From: Kineobactrum salinum
GTDB lineage: Bacteria; Pseudomonadota; Gammaproteobacteria; Pseudomonadales; Halieaceae
Assembly (NCBI RefSeq): GCF_010669285.1
Contig: NZ_CP048711.1
Location: 1,178,001-1,242,000, forward strand
Direction: 5' to 3'
DNA length: 64,000 bases
The notes under the pieces are model-generated. The model saw only the letters and a program-made list of their open reading frames with translations, did not search any database and had not been told where the DNA came from. The position numbers and the translations under genes were made by a program. The first letter of the stretch is position 1, and each line of letters starts with the position of its first letter. Positions 9,698-19,046 of the stretch are shown here, piece by piece.

Positions 9698-9780
9698 ATT
9701 TTTCTGCCCGACTGATCCCCGCTCGGGTGCGACAACAAGGTGACGCACCAGTTATATATTATCAATGCTAGCACGCATAT

Positions 9781-9794
9781 GTTGTCATGACAAC
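9781..9794. promoter_or_regulatory. operator-like palindrome GTTGTCATGACAAC
   Basis: A perfect 14-bp palindrome preceded by ATAT, about 85 bp upstream of the serine hydrolase start and overlapping where a -35 could lie on the minus strand. The TTGTCnnGACAA pattern resembles operators of GntR/TetR-type repressors. The half-site ATATGTTGTC recurs in the larger palindrome at 10019-10054, suggesting one regulator binds both. No matching regulator gene is adjacent. Confidence 0.4.
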
Positions 9795-10018
9795 GCTATT
9801 GCCGGCACTGTTTACAGCACCTGAAGATCGTGAATTCCGGTGAACGCTTCAGTCGGTTTCGGGCATTGGAATTGGATCGTCAGCCAAAAAAGGCTCAAGA
9901 CACCTTTGATCATAGGCGTCTTGAATTCACACTTTAAAGCCATCATTTTTCAGGGCCCGGTGAGCACTGCCGGATGAATGGCGGAAATTTTCCCCGGCGC
10001 ATTCAAAATGGTCTTCCC

Positions 10019-10054
10019 GCAGCTTATATGTTGTCGAAACAACATATAAGCTGC
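10019..10054. repeat. perfect inverted repeat, 16-bp arms with CGAA loop
   Basis: Arms 10019-10034 and 10039-10054 are exactly complementary around a CGAA tetraloop. It lies 27 bp past the decarboxylase stop, so it could form a 3'-end hairpin in that transcript. There is no T-run on the exit side, so it is not a standard intrinsic terminator. It shares ATATGTTGTC with the palindrome at 9781. Confidence 0.55.
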
Positions 10055-10080
10055 TGCACGCAAGGTCCGCAATCCCTCAA

Positions 10081-11604
10081 TCAATAAGCTGAGGAGGCCC
10101 TGTCGATACCAGCCCGCTCATCGACCAGCACCGCCAGACGATCGATGAATTCGTCCACCAGGGCGCGGCTGGTAGCCGGCGCCAACAGCGCCATGCGCAG
10201 CGTGACGCGCCCCTCCAGGACAGTGGTGGAGATAAAGTATTCGCCCTCGTTATTGAAGCTTCGGGCGATGGCTTCATTGGCTGCATCGCCCTCTTCACAA
10301 CGGAATACCAGGATGGACAACTGCGGCTCGGGGCCAACCCACAGCCCCCGGATCCGCTGCAGGCGGGCATGGGCATGGCGTGCCAGCGCCATCTTGTGAG
10401 CCAGCGCGGCCCGGTAGGGTGCCACGCCCAGTACCACCAGTGGCAGCCACAGGGGCAGCGCCCGGAATGGCCGCGTCAATTCCGGTGAGACGTCGGCCGG
10501 CGATATCAAATCGGAAATGTCACGCAGATAACTGCCGCTGAAACGGAAGGCGCTGCACAGCCGCTGGCCGTCGCGCACCAGCACTGCGCCGATGCCGCCC
10601 TGGGCAAACAGGCCCTTGTGGGGATCCAGGGTTACCGAATCAGCGCGTTCAATGCCGCGCAGCACCGCCCGCCCTTCATCACACAGGGCAAAACTGCCCC
10701 CATAGGCTGCATCCACGTGCAACCAGCATCCCGCCTCGGCGCTGATATCGGCCAGTGCCGACAGCTCATCCACGCCGCCAGTGTCGGTGGTACCGGCACT
10801 GCCGATGATCAGCCAGGGACGCAAGCCGGCGGCGCGGTCGCGGCTCATGGCTCCACGCAGCTGCTCGCAATCCATCCGGAAGCGCGCGTCGCAGGGGATC
10901 TGGCGCAGCGGGCACTCTGCCAGTCCGGCGATATGCAGGGCCTTGGAGATCGAGTGATGCGTGTGAGTGGAACAGTACACGACGTGATTCGCCACCTGGG
11001 CCGCGCGGATACCGTACGCTTCCCGTGCCGTGACCACAGCCGAGAGATTGGCGATGCTGCCGCCTGAGGTCAGATCACCATAGCTGGTGGCGGGAAAGCC
11101 GATGGAATCCGCCAGCCAGCGCAACAGTGTCTCCTGCATCACTACCGCCCCGGGGTTCATATCGGCCACCCCGGTATAGGGGTTGGACACGGCAGCCAGG
11201 TAGGCACCCAGAGCACCGAGCTGGTTTTCACTCCCGGGTATGTAGGCCATGGAGCCCCCCCGACCCGTCTGTACGCCAAACTGTTCCACCGTGTCGCGCA
11301 GCAGCTCCAGCGCTCCGTCCAGCGGCAGCCCCTGTTCGCGGATACCCGCCTGCCGTATGGACTCACAAAGGCCGTCTTCATCCCGGGAAAATACCGGACG
11401 CTCAGCTTTCCGGCGGCGCAACTGGACGGCATGCTCGAACACCGCCTGGCTGCGGCCGGCGTCCAGCGCCGGGTTTGCCACCAGGGGCGCGGCTGCCGCC
11501 TCAAGGGCGTCGATCTTCGCGACAAGGGAGTCCTGCGATGGATTTTCCTGCTTCACGTTTTTCACACTTTTTTCCTGAGCCTGATGGTTCCCGATGGTGA
11601 CCAT
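10081..11604 (-). CDS. pyridoxal-dependent decarboxylase (aromatic/glutamate decarboxylase family)
   Basis: A group II PLP decarboxylase. The glycine/serine-rich cofactor segment YGDLTSGGSIANLSA, the HVDAAYGGSFAL segment with the pyridine-binding Asp, and the Schiff-base lysine in DPHKGLFAQGG are all present, and the roughly 500-residue length is normal. Substrate could be an aromatic amino acid, glutamate or diaminobutyrate; sequence alone does not decide. The ATG at 11604 has no clear ribosome site, whereas a GTG at 11565 has AGGA 7 bp upstream, so the real start may be 13 residues later. It is divergent from a MocR-type regulator that carries its own PLP-binding aminotransferase domain, which probably controls it. 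Confidence 0.83.
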   Translation of the reverse strand: MVTIGNHQAQEKSVKNVKQENPSQDSLVAKIDALEAAAAPLVANPALDAGRSQAVFEHAVQLRRRKAERPVFSRDEDGLCESIRQAGIREQGLPLDGALELLRDTVEQFGVQTGRGGSMAYIPGSENQLGALGAYLAAVSNPYTGVADMNPGAVVMQETLLRWLADSIGFPATSYGDLTSGGSIANLSAVVTAREAYGIRAAQVANHVVYCSTHTHHSISKALHIAGLAECPLRQIPCDARFRMDCEQLRGAMSRDRAAGLRPWLIIGSAGTTDTGGVDELSALADISAEAGCWLHVDAAYGGSFALCDEGRAVLRGIERADSVTLDPHKGLFAQGGIGAVLVRDGQRLCSAFRFSGSYLRDISDLISPADVSPELTRPFRALPLWLPLVVLGVAPYRAALAHKMALARHAHARLQRIRGLWVGPEPQLSILVFRCEEGDAANEAIARSFNNEGEYFISTTVLEGRVTLRMALLAPATSRALVDEFIDRLAVLVDERAGIDRASSAY

Positions 11605-11653
11605 GGTAGGCAGCGAGCACTCATATATACAGATATAAAAACACGGTATTTTA

Positions 11654-11712
11654 GCGGTACAATTAACCATCCCAGCAAACTGTACCGCCAAGTTGGCCAG
11701 TAACTGTACCGG
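11654..11712. promoter_or_regulatory. probable MocR operator: three AAYTGTACCG copies
   Basis: The divergent gap holds an inverted copy at 11654-11664 and two direct copies at 11678-11688 and 11702-11712 (AACTGTACCG), the direct pair spaced 24 bp start to start. Direct repeats plus one inverted site are typical of MocR/GntR regulators. The inverted copy overlaps a -35-like TTGTAC on the minus strand, 18 bp from a TTATAT -10 for the decarboxylase, so activation is plausible. The last copy abuts the regulator's ribosome site, suggesting autorepression. Confidence 0.55.
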
Positions 11713-11719
11713 AGGTGCC

Positions 11720-13165
11720 ATGCGGGCTACTCGCTACCATATCATCGCGGACCAATTGGCCGCACAGATCAACGGCGGCAATTTTCTCGCCGGCGACCGC
11801 CTGCCCTCTATCCGCGAGGCCTGCCGACAGTTCTCCGCCAGCGTTACCACCGTGCAAAGGGCCTACCGGGAGCTGGAGGACCTGGGGCTGGTGGAGGCAC
11901 GCCCGCAGTCCGGCTATTACGTGCGCCGCCGGCCATCGCCGGCTCCCACGAATCCAGCGTTGGCGCCCGCAACATCAGAACAAACCACCGCACCCCGGGC
12001 GGTGACGGTCAACAACACGGTGCTGGACCTGATGGATCGCTGTCAGCAACCCGGCCTGCTCAATTTCGGGCTCGCCACCCTGCCGCCCGAGCTGGCGCCG
12101 GTAGGCGCCCTGCAACGGGTATTCACCCGACTGACGCGCTACCACCTGCGCGAGGTAATTGCCGGCGAGTTCTCTGCCGGCTACCGGCCGCTGCGCCGCC
12201 AGATCGCGCAACGCTGCCTGGCGGCAGGCTTTCAGGCAACTGCCGATGACATCGTGATCACAGACGGCTGCCAGGGAGCGCTGGCACTGTGCCTCAATGC
12301 GGTCGCTGAACCCGGTGACACCATTGCCATCGAGTCACCCAGCTACCTCGGCCTGTTGCAGATTATCGAGTCCCTCGGCCTGAAAGCGCTGGAGATCCCG
12401 ACCGACCCGCGCAATGGCGTGAGCCTGGAAGCACTGGAGCTGGCCCTCGAGCAGTGGCCCATTCGCGCCTGCGCACTGATGCCTGCCTGCCACAACCCCC
12501 TGGGGGCCAGCATGCCGCCCGAACGTAAGCGGCAGCTGGTCGCCCTGCTGGCCCGCTATCAGGTGCCCCTGATAGAAGATGATCTGTTCGGCGATCTGGA
12601 GTTTGCCCCCAGCCGGCCACTGGCGGCCAAGGCATTTGATGAGCAGGGGCTCGTGCTGTACTGCTCATCAGTCTCCAAATCCCTGGGAACCGGGCTGCGG
12701 GTAGGCTGGACGATTCCCGGCCGGTTCTTCTCACGGGTGCGGCACCTGAGCACATTCCGCAATGCCAATGGCGCCTCGCTGGAGCAGATGGCAGTAGCGG
12801 ATTTCATGGCCAGCGGCAACTACGAGCGCCACCTGCGCGGCCTGCGCCGCAACTTCCTCCGCCAACTGCAGCTGGTATCCGACTGCGTATACGAATGCTT
12901 CCCGCCAGGTACCCGGCTGAGCCGCCCGCAGGGTGGTTTCGTGCTCTGGGTGGAGCTTCCAGATACAGCGGACGCGTGGCAGCTCTACCATCTTGCCCTG
13001 CAACAGGGTATCGTCATCATGCCCGGCTCGGTATTCTCTCCCACCGGCAAATACCGCAACTGCTTCCGGCTCAGCGCTGCCCTCCCCTGGCGGGAAGAAA
13101 CCGCGGCCGCGCTCGCCACGCTGGGACGGCTGGCTCGCGACTCCGGTACCTTTGCGTCTTCATAA
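11720..13165 (+). CDS. MocR/PdxR-type GntR regulator with aminotransferase domain
   Basis: A 481-residue transcription factor. Residues 1-75 are a GntR winged helix (GDRLPSIREACRQFSASVTTVQRAYREL, GLVEARPQSGYYVRRR). Residues ~110-480 form a fold-type I aminotransferase domain, with the PLP lysine in CSSVSKSLGTGLRVG near residue 325. The start at 11720 follows GGAGG by 4 bp. Proteins of this class (GabR, PdxR, TauR) sense PLP or PLP-amino acid adducts. Its divergent partner is a PLP decarboxylase, so an amino acid substrate bound as an external aldimine is a sensible inducer guess. Confidence 0.9.
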   Translation: MRATRYHIIADQLAAQINGGNFLAGDRLPSIREACRQFSASVTTVQRAYRELEDLGLVEARPQSGYYVRRRPSPAPTNPALAPATSEQTTAPRAVTVNNTVLDLMDRCQQPGLLNFGLATLPPELAPVGALQRVFTRLTRYHLREVIAGEFSAGYRPLRRQIAQRCLAAGFQATADDIVITDGCQGALALCLNAVAEPGDTIAIESPSYLGLLQIIESLGLKALEIPTDPRNGVSLEALELALEQWPIRACALMPACHNPLGASMPPERKRQLVALLARYQVPLIEDDLFGDLEFAPSRPLAAKAFDEQGLVLYCSSVSKSLGTGLRVGWTIPGRFFSRVRHLSTFRNANGASLEQMAVADFMASGNYERHLRGLRRNFLRQLQLVSDCVYECFPPGTRLSRPQGGFVLWVELPDTADAWQLYHLALQQGIVIMPGSVFSPTGKYRNCFRLSAALPWREETAAALATLGRLARDSGTFASS

Positions 13166-13222
13166 CGAGAGTGTCCCACTTTACACGGCAGGGCTTCACG
13201 GCGGGATTGGGTAGCTTGCCGG

Positions 13223-14545
13223 TCAGTACTGGAAATCGTATTCGCGCACGACGGCGCTGGCCCGGGCCACTGTCCCCTCGCGCAGGATCGGCCGGAAGCG
13301 GACACTGCGCAGCATCCGATAGAGCACCAGGCGCGCGTCGTCCACCTCCTCAGCATCCAGCTCGAGATACTTGATATCACGCGCCTCGCCCAGTTCCGAA
13401 ACGTCGAAGCGGACCACAGCACGGGCCTGGTTATTGGCCGGCGGCGTCATCGAACCGCGGCGGAAAACCTGTTCGTCCGGCAGTTCCACCGGCTCTCCAA
13501 ACAGCAAGGCCGGGTCTGTTGCCGGGCTGCCGTCTTTCACCCCCAGGGCATAGGCCTGTTCATAACACTGCCGGGCCAGGGCCGACTGCCCCCACCAGGC
13601 GAACCAGTCACCCTGGGCAATCCTTGCCTCCACCAGCGCTTGTATGTCCACCGGGTCCTCGCCTTCCAACAGCGTCACAATCTGTTCCATGGTCCGGCGC
13701 CCGGTGCGATAATTGTTCTTTTTCAGTCGGTGGAATTCGAGCTCTTCCTGGCTCGAGCTCGGCATCGCATTGAGACCGTTCATCTGCGAAACACGCAGCT
13801 GGACGACCGGACCCTGCTCACGTTCATAGCGCGATATCAAATATTCGGCCCGCATCCGCTCGTAAAGGTGAGGGATCTGCGCCGGGTCGCCGGCATCAGT
13901 CACTGCGATCTCATCAATCATGCGGCTGTGCACTCTATGAATCGTCAGTAGGTGCTTGAAGGTGGCATCGCCAAAGCCATCCAGGAAAGCCTGCCGCTTC
14001 CAGTCGCCGTAAGCCATCGCGGCCTCGGACATGGCCGCGCTGCCGGGCTCGTAGAGCTTGCGCTGCACCCGATAAAGGTAGTCCCGGCTCGCATCCGCTA
14101 CTGCGACCTGCCCCAGAGCCAGTTGACTGGTAATCAGCTGCTCCATCAGCGCTAGCTGGTCCTCGCTGTAGAGGCCGCCATTCACCCGGGTGAGGTGCAG
14201 CGCGCGCTTGAAAATGAGGAGCGCGCTGCGGTGCTGCGCCATGCGCTGATAGGCGCGACCGAGTTCCTTCAGCGGCTCGATCAACACCGGGGCATAGGGC
14301 CCCCTGGACGCCTGCAGCCGCTCTACCGTCTGCCGGTGCTGGACCAGCATCGGATCCAGCAGTGGCGTATCCCCGCCGATGTCCATACCGGGAAGTTCGC
14401 TGATGCGTACGATATCCAGGCCGTACGGGGTTGGACGGGGTGGCTCGGGTGCAATGGAGTTGTGCGGATGAGACGCACGCTGGCCAATGGCCGGCAGCGA
14501 CAACATCAGTACCATCAGTGCCAAAACAAAGCTCAGATTCCGCAC
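13223..14545 (-). CDS. secreted repeat protein with TonB-C-like terminus, function unknown
   Basis: A 440-residue exported protein. A GTG at 14545 with GGGAGGG upstream opens a signal peptide (VRNLSFVLALMVLMLSLPAIGQ). Residues ~70-200 look like helical tetratricopeptide-type repeats (ALLIFKRALHL, LALMEQLITSQLALG, ALARQCYEQAYALG later). The last ~80 residues (ARAVVRFDVSELGEA ... VLYRMLRSVRFRPIL) resemble the TonB/TolA C-terminal fold (beta strand, helix, RFRP strand). No catalytic motif is visible. It could be a periplasmic adaptor in envelope function. The gene is divergent from the P-type ATPase and convergent with the MocR gene. Confidence 0.65.
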   Translation of the reverse strand: MRNLSFVLALMVLMLSLPAIGQRASHPHNSIAPEPPRPTPYGLDIVRISELPGMDIGGDTPLLDPMLVQHRQTVERLQASRGPYAPVLIEPLKELGRAYQRMAQHRSALLIFKRALHLTRVNGGLYSEDQLALMEQLITSQLALGQVAVADASRDYLYRVQRKLYEPGSAAMSEAAMAYGDWKRQAFLDGFGDATFKHLLTIHRVHSRMIDEIAVTDAGDPAQIPHLYERMRAEYLISRYEREQGPVVQLRVSQMNGLNAMPSSSQEELEFHRLKKNNYRTGRRTMEQIVTLLEGEDPVDIQALVEARIAQGDWFAWWGQSALARQCYEQAYALGVKDGSPATDPALLFGEPVELPDEQVFRRGSMTPPANNQARAVVRFDVSELGEARDIKYLELDAEEVDDARLVLYRMLRSVRFRPILREGTVARASAVVREYDFQY

Positions 14546-14909
14546 GGCCCACCCTCCCTGCCAACGGCAAACGGGCTCAGTCAGGCCTCGCCCTGCCTGA
14601 ACAGTGCCTTCCCGACGAGGCTCTGGCCCGCACCGGAAAGCGGGGCCAGGCAACCTTATACTTTAGACGAGATTGGGGTTTTGCCAAGCGACTGCCGTCG
14701 GCCCGCGCCGGAATGGTCTTCCTCCGATTCATGCAGGGCCGGCCACTGCGGCCTCGGTAACCGGAAGCAAGCTCTGTATGGATCCAGCTTAAGATTCAAT
14801 CCTTGCATGCCAATCGTCACTCGCACTAGGGCGGGCGTTGTGTAGAATGGGAAAGCGTCTGCCTTTTCTCCAACAGTACCCTGCAAACAACGGGAATGAG
14901 CTATTCAAT
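14546..14909. other. 364-bp divergent intergenic region
   Basis: Lies between the secreted repeat protein (minus) and the P-type ATPase (plus). No gene, strong hairpin or confident promoter was recognised; short AT-rich stretches near 14655-14690 and 14785-14800 may hold promoters. Confidence 0.4.
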
Positions 14910-17663
14910 ATGACAGATGGAGCAGCACCCGAGCCTGATGTAGATGCAGCAGCAACCGGTGGCAACCATGCCAGACCGATTGATGATGTTTTTGAGCAAC
15001 TCAAGACAACATCATCGGGGCTGAGTCAGGATGAGGCAAAGGCGCGTCTTGAGGCCTGGGGAGCCAACCGGCTGCCCGAGCCACCGCGCCGCAGTATCCT
15101 GCTTCGATTCCTGTTGCAATTTCACAACATCCTGATCTATGTGCTGCTGGCAGCCGCTGTCGTCACCGCCTTTCTGGACCACCTGATCGATACTGCTGTC
15201 ATCCTGGCGGTGGTGATAGTCAATGCCGTCATCGGCTTGGTGCAGGAAGGCAAGGCCGAGAAAGCCATGGATGCCATTCGCCAGATGCTGGCGCCCCGTG
15301 CCTCTGTGTTGCGCGACGGGGCCCGCTGCAGCGTCGAGGGAGAGGCACTGGTACCGGGTGACGTCGTACTGCTGGAAGCGGGGGACAAGGTGCCGGCGGA
15401 TCTGCGTCTGTTACAGGCTCATGGCATGTCTGTGCAGGAGGCGATTCTCACCGGTGAATCCGTGCCGGTGGAAAAACAAACCGGGGCGCTGACAGCCGAT
15501 CTGCCCCTGGGCGATCGCAGCAACATGGCCTATTCGGGCACCCTGGTGACCTCCGGGCAGGGCCGCGGCGTGGTGACGGCGACCGGCAGCGCCACGGAGA
15601 TCGGCCGTATCAGCGGGTTGCTCTCAACGGTGGATACCCTCACCACGCCGCTGGTCAATCAGATGAACGTGTTTGGCAAATGCTTGACCGCGCTGATCCT
15701 GGTGGTCGGGGCGCTGTTGTTCGGCTTTGGTTATCTCGTCGCCGGCTTCAGTTTTGACGAAATTTTCATGGTGGTGGTGGGACTTTCGGTAGCAGCCATT
15801 CCCGAAGGACTGCCCGCGGTGCTCACCATCACCCTGGCGATCGGCGTCCAGGCCATGGCGCGGCGCAATGCCATCGTGCGACGCCTGCCAGCCATTGAAA
15901 CCCTCGGCTCGGTATCGGTCATTTGCACGGACAAGACCGGCACCCTGACCCGCAATGAAATGGCAGTGGCGTCGGCGCTGTCTTCCGCGCATCTGTTCAG
16001 GATAGGCGGCTCCGGTTATGAGCCCAAAGGTACGATCTCGCTCGACAACACAGAAGTCAGCAGCGCCGATCACAGTATTCTCGAAGAGCTCGCCAGAAGC
16101 AGCGCGCTGTGCAATGACGCGGCGCTGCGCGAACATGAGGGCAGCTGGGTCGTTGAGGGCGACCCGATGGAAGGGGCGCTGCTGGCTTTTTGCGGCAAGG
16201 CCGGCCTGGATGTACGCGGCGAATTGTCACGCTGGACGCGCACTGACGCCATCCCCTTTGATGCCAGCCACCGCTATATGGCGACGCTGAACCACGATCA
16301 CGACGATCATGCGTATATATTCGTAAAAGGCGCCCCCGAACAGGTTCTCACCATGTGCAGGGACCAGCGCGGCCCGGCCGGCGCCACGGAAGCACTCAAT
16401 ACCGCCTACTGGCAAAGCCGTGCGGAAGAGATCGCCTCCCTTGGCCAGCGTGTTCTGGCACTTGCGCTCAGAACCGTGGAGCCCGGGCAAACCGTTCTCG
16501 AACACAGCGATGTCGAGGGCACCCTGACACTTCTGGGAATGGTGGGAATGATAGACCCACCCCGCCCGGAAGCCATTGAGGCCGTGGCCGAATGCCACCA
16601 GGCGGGCATCCGGGTAAAGATGATCACGGGGGATCATGCCGGCACAGCAATGGCTATCGGAAGGGAGATCGCGTTGCAGAATCCCGCCAGCGTACTCACC
16701 GGCCGGGATATAGACGCGATGGATGACGCTGCATTGCAGGCGGTGGTACAGGATTGCGACATTTTCGCCCGTACCAGCCCGGAGCACAAACTGCGCCTGG
16801 TCATGGCGCTGCAGGCCCACAACCTGACTGTGGCCATGACGGGTGACGGCGTCAATGATGCCCCGGCCCTGAAACGGGCGGATACCGGCATTGCCATGGG
16901 GCAGAAAGGCAGCGAAGCCGCGAAGGAGGCCTCTGAGCTGGTGCTGGCGGACGACAATTTTGCCTCCATTGTCGCTGCCATCCGCCAGGGTCGCACAGTC
17001 TATGACAATCTGAAGAAAGTCATCACCTGGACGCTCCCCACCAATGCCGGCGAGTCATTGACCATTATTGTGGCCCTGCTTTTCGGTATGACACTGCCGG
17101 TCACTCCCATCCAGATTCTGTGGATCAACCTGATTACCGCGGTGACGCTGGGTATAGCCCTGGCCTTCGAGCCCACAGAGGAAAACACCATGCGCCGCCC
17201 TCCGCGCGGGCGGACAGAGTCACTGCTCTCCGGCACACTGGTGTGGCAGATCGTACTGGCATCACTATTGTTCGTCTGTGGCGTATTCGGCGTTTACAAC
17301 TACGCCATTGAGCAGGACTATTCGCTGGAGCTGGCCCGCACCATGGTCGTCAACATGATCGTCATCATGGAGATCTTCTACCTCTTCTTTGTTCGCAACA
17401 TTTACGGCACCTCCCTGACCTGGCAGGCAGTGCGGGGCACTGGAATGGTCTGGCTCACGGTTGGCATCGTTACCGCTGCGCAATTCGCCATTACCTACTT
17501 ACCCTTTTTGCAAAGGGTCTTTGCCACGGAGCCCGTAGCCTTTCGGGACGGGCTGCTGCTGTGTGCCACTGGCGCCGTACTGTTGGCCATTCTCGAAACA
17601 GAAAAGCAGATACGTCTTCGCTGGCTTGCCGGCCGCAGAGCCGCCCTGCCAACCCCGGAATAA
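14910..17663 (+). CDS. P-type cation-transporting ATPase (P2A, Ca2+-type/PacL-like)
   Basis: A 917-residue inner-membrane ion pump. Order of motifs: N-terminal cation-ATPase domain; actuator motif TGESVPVEK; M4 ion-binding IPEGLPAVL; phosphorylation site CTDKTGTLT; hinge GDGVNDAPALKRAD; then M5-M10 with NAGESLTII and LWINLITA. The PEGLP sequence and long C-terminal membrane domain point to the Ca2+/Na+-like P2 group, not a heavy-metal pump. The ATG at 14910 was chosen because the N-terminus then starts just before the cation-ATPase domain. Upstream in-frame ATGs at 14838 and 14847 are possible. It appears monocistronic. Confidence 0.88.
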   Translation: MTDGAAPEPDVDAAATGGNHARPIDDVFEQLKTTSSGLSQDEAKARLEAWGANRLPEPPRRSILLRFLLQFHNILIYVLLAAAVVTAFLDHLIDTAVILAVVIVNAVIGLVQEGKAEKAMDAIRQMLAPRASVLRDGARCSVEGEALVPGDVVLLEAGDKVPADLRLLQAHGMSVQEAILTGESVPVEKQTGALTADLPLGDRSNMAYSGTLVTSGQGRGVVTATGSATEIGRISGLLSTVDTLTTPLVNQMNVFGKCLTALILVVGALLFGFGYLVAGFSFDEIFMVVVGLSVAAIPEGLPAVLTITLAIGVQAMARRNAIVRRLPAIETLGSVSVICTDKTGTLTRNEMAVASALSSAHLFRIGGSGYEPKGTISLDNTEVSSADHSILEELARSSALCNDAALREHEGSWVVEGDPMEGALLAFCGKAGLDVRGELSRWTRTDAIPFDASHRYMATLNHDHDDHAYIFVKGAPEQVLTMCRDQRGPAGATEALNTAYWQSRAEEIASLGQRVLALALRTVEPGQTVLEHSDVEGTLTLLGMVGMIDPPRPEAIEAVAECHQAGIRVKMITGDHAGTAMAIGREIALQNPASVLTGRDIDAMDDAALQAVVQDCDIFARTSPEHKLRLVMALQAHNLTVAMTGDGVNDAPALKRADTGIAMGQKGSEAAKEASELVLADDNFASIVAAIRQGRTVYDNLKKVITWTLPTNAGESLTIIVALLFGMTLPVTPIQILWINLITAVTLGIALAFEPTEENTMRRPPRGRTESLLSGTLVWQIVLASLLFVCGVFGVYNYAIEQDYSLELARTMVVNMIVIMEIFYLFFVRNIYGTSLTWQAVRGTGMVWLTVGIVTAAQFAITYLPFLQRVFATEPVAFRDGLLLCATGAVLLAILETEKQIRLRWLAGRRAALPTPE

Positions 17664-17700
17664 TATTCGACCGGGCTGCAGTCCGCCGGCGGCGCAATGA

Positions 17701-18816
17701 TCAGTCACTGTCACCGTAATTTGACGACGCCCCAGCCGCCGGCCTGAACGCGCCCGGCGGCTGCGAGACCCCGCCGGTGGGCACAGTGCGCAGGCCGGCA
17801 AACTTGCGCCGGTATTCGGCCGGCGTCAGACCCAGCCGTTGCCGGAACTTGCGGCGGAAAAAGCCGGCATCCTGATACCCTACCATTTCGGCCACTGCCT
17901 CCACCGGCGCTGCGCTTGTTTCCAGCAGATGCCGGGCCTCCTCCAGGCGGAGGTTCAGCACGTAGTCGATCGGGGTCAATCCCGTAGCCAGCCTGAAGCG
18001 GCGCTTGAAAGTACGCTCGTTGAGCCCACTGTAGGCCACCACGCCAGCCACCGGGGAGGGTTCATCGTAATGCTGCGCCAGCCAGTGCTGGCAGCGGGCA
18101 ATCACTGCATCGCTGGACTGGCGCTGATCGATCGTGCTCGCATAGGCTGTCTGGCCACTCTGGCGCCAGTCGATCAGATGCACCCTGGCCGTGCGCACCG
18201 CCTGGGCCGTGCCGCAGAAGCGGCTGATCAGGTACAGCGCCAGGTCCATCCACGAGCTGCCACCGCCCGCCATGATCAATCGCTGCTCTGGGCCCGAGGC
18301 CAGCAGGATACGATCAGGGTGCATCCGGACGCCGGGGTAATGGCGCGTCATGTAGTCGCAGTAGCCCCAATGGGTGGTGGCATCCTGCCCCGCCAGCAAG
18401 CCGGCCTCTCCCAGCAGCACCGCCCCGGTGCAGGCGGTAGCGACTGTGCCGCCACTGTGCCAGTAGTCAACCAGCCAGCGCACCTCGCGCCGACAGCTGT
18501 CCCGCACCAGCCCGGTCTGTGGATTGAACACGATTTCGAGGATGCACAGCACGTCCGGCCGGTAGTTGTCATCGAGCGCACGGACCGGTTTTACCCAGGC
18601 GCCATTGACCAGTTCCATGGGCTTGCCATCGAGCGAGACGATACTGGTGTTGATCAGGGACTGGCCGGGGCTGCCCCGCGTCAGCATTTCCCAGTCCCGC
18701 CCCGGGCAACCCAATAGCTCCTGCATACCGTAAATCGGCGAGGCAGTAGACTGGGGCATCGCGAGAATGCCGATTTCAATGGCCACCTGCCTGTTCGTGA
18801 CTGTCGCTGCCGGCAT
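17701..18816 (-). CDS. GlxA-type AraC family transcriptional regulator
   Basis: A 371-residue regulator. Residues ~10-200 are a DJ-1/PfpI-like domain (GGTVATACTGAVLLGEAGLL with the nucleophile-elbow Cys). The C-terminal ~100 residues are an AraC double helix-turn-helix (YSGLNERTFKRRFRLATGLTP; VAEMVGYQDAGFFRRKFRQRLG). The ATG at 18816 is preferred over 18822 and 18912 because GGGAGG lies about 7 bp upstream. It is divergent from a methyltransferase gene with a 230-bp shared regulatory gap and probably controls it, but the inducer is unknown. Confidence 0.86.
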   Translation of the reverse strand: MPAATVTNRQVAIEIGILAMPQSTASPIYGMQELLGCPGRDWEMLTRGSPGQSLINTSIVSLDGKPMELVNGAWVKPVRALDDNYRPDVLCILEIVFNPQTGLVRDSCRREVRWLVDYWHSGGTVATACTGAVLLGEAGLLAGQDATTHWGYCDYMTRHYPGVRMHPDRILLASGPEQRLIMAGGGSSWMDLALYLISRFCGTAQAVRTARVHLIDWRQSGQTAYASTIDQRQSSDAVIARCQHWLAQHYDEPSPVAGVVAYSGLNERTFKRRFRLATGLTPIDYVLNLRLEEARHLLETSAAPVEAVAEMVGYQDAGFFRRKFRQRLGLTPAEYRRKFAGLRTVPTGGVSQPPGAFRPAAGASSNYGDSD

Positions 18817-19046
18817 TGGCATCCCTCCCGCGATTACTGGCCCGGACTCCTCTGGTCCGCCCTGCGCTACCAGTCTGCGCCGCCAGCAGGATACTACGGC
18901 GCATGACGGCACCCAAGCCCGCCACCTACTGTCCCGCGCTGGCAGATTTGACCTTTTTCTGTACGTTTTGGCTGCGGTGAGGCAAGACCCCTTCGGCTAG
19001 AGTGGCGCTGCTTCAAACCAGCAGCAACCACAGGAGGACTCTCATC

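Larger units (their letters stand above)
9698..10080. other. 383-bp intergenic region with three palindromes
   Basis: I find no gene here. It holds a perfect 14-bp palindrome (9781-9794), an 11-bp-arm hairpin with one mismatch (9895-9905 with 9914-9924), and a 16-bp-arm perfect inverted repeat (10019-10054). It also contains the AT-rich promoter region of the serine hydrolase at about 9750-9775. Confidence 0.6.

Noticed and set aside
10019-10054. Intrinsic terminator of the decarboxylase gene
   Set aside because: Strong stem but no T-run on the minus-strand exit side; listed as an inverted repeat instead.
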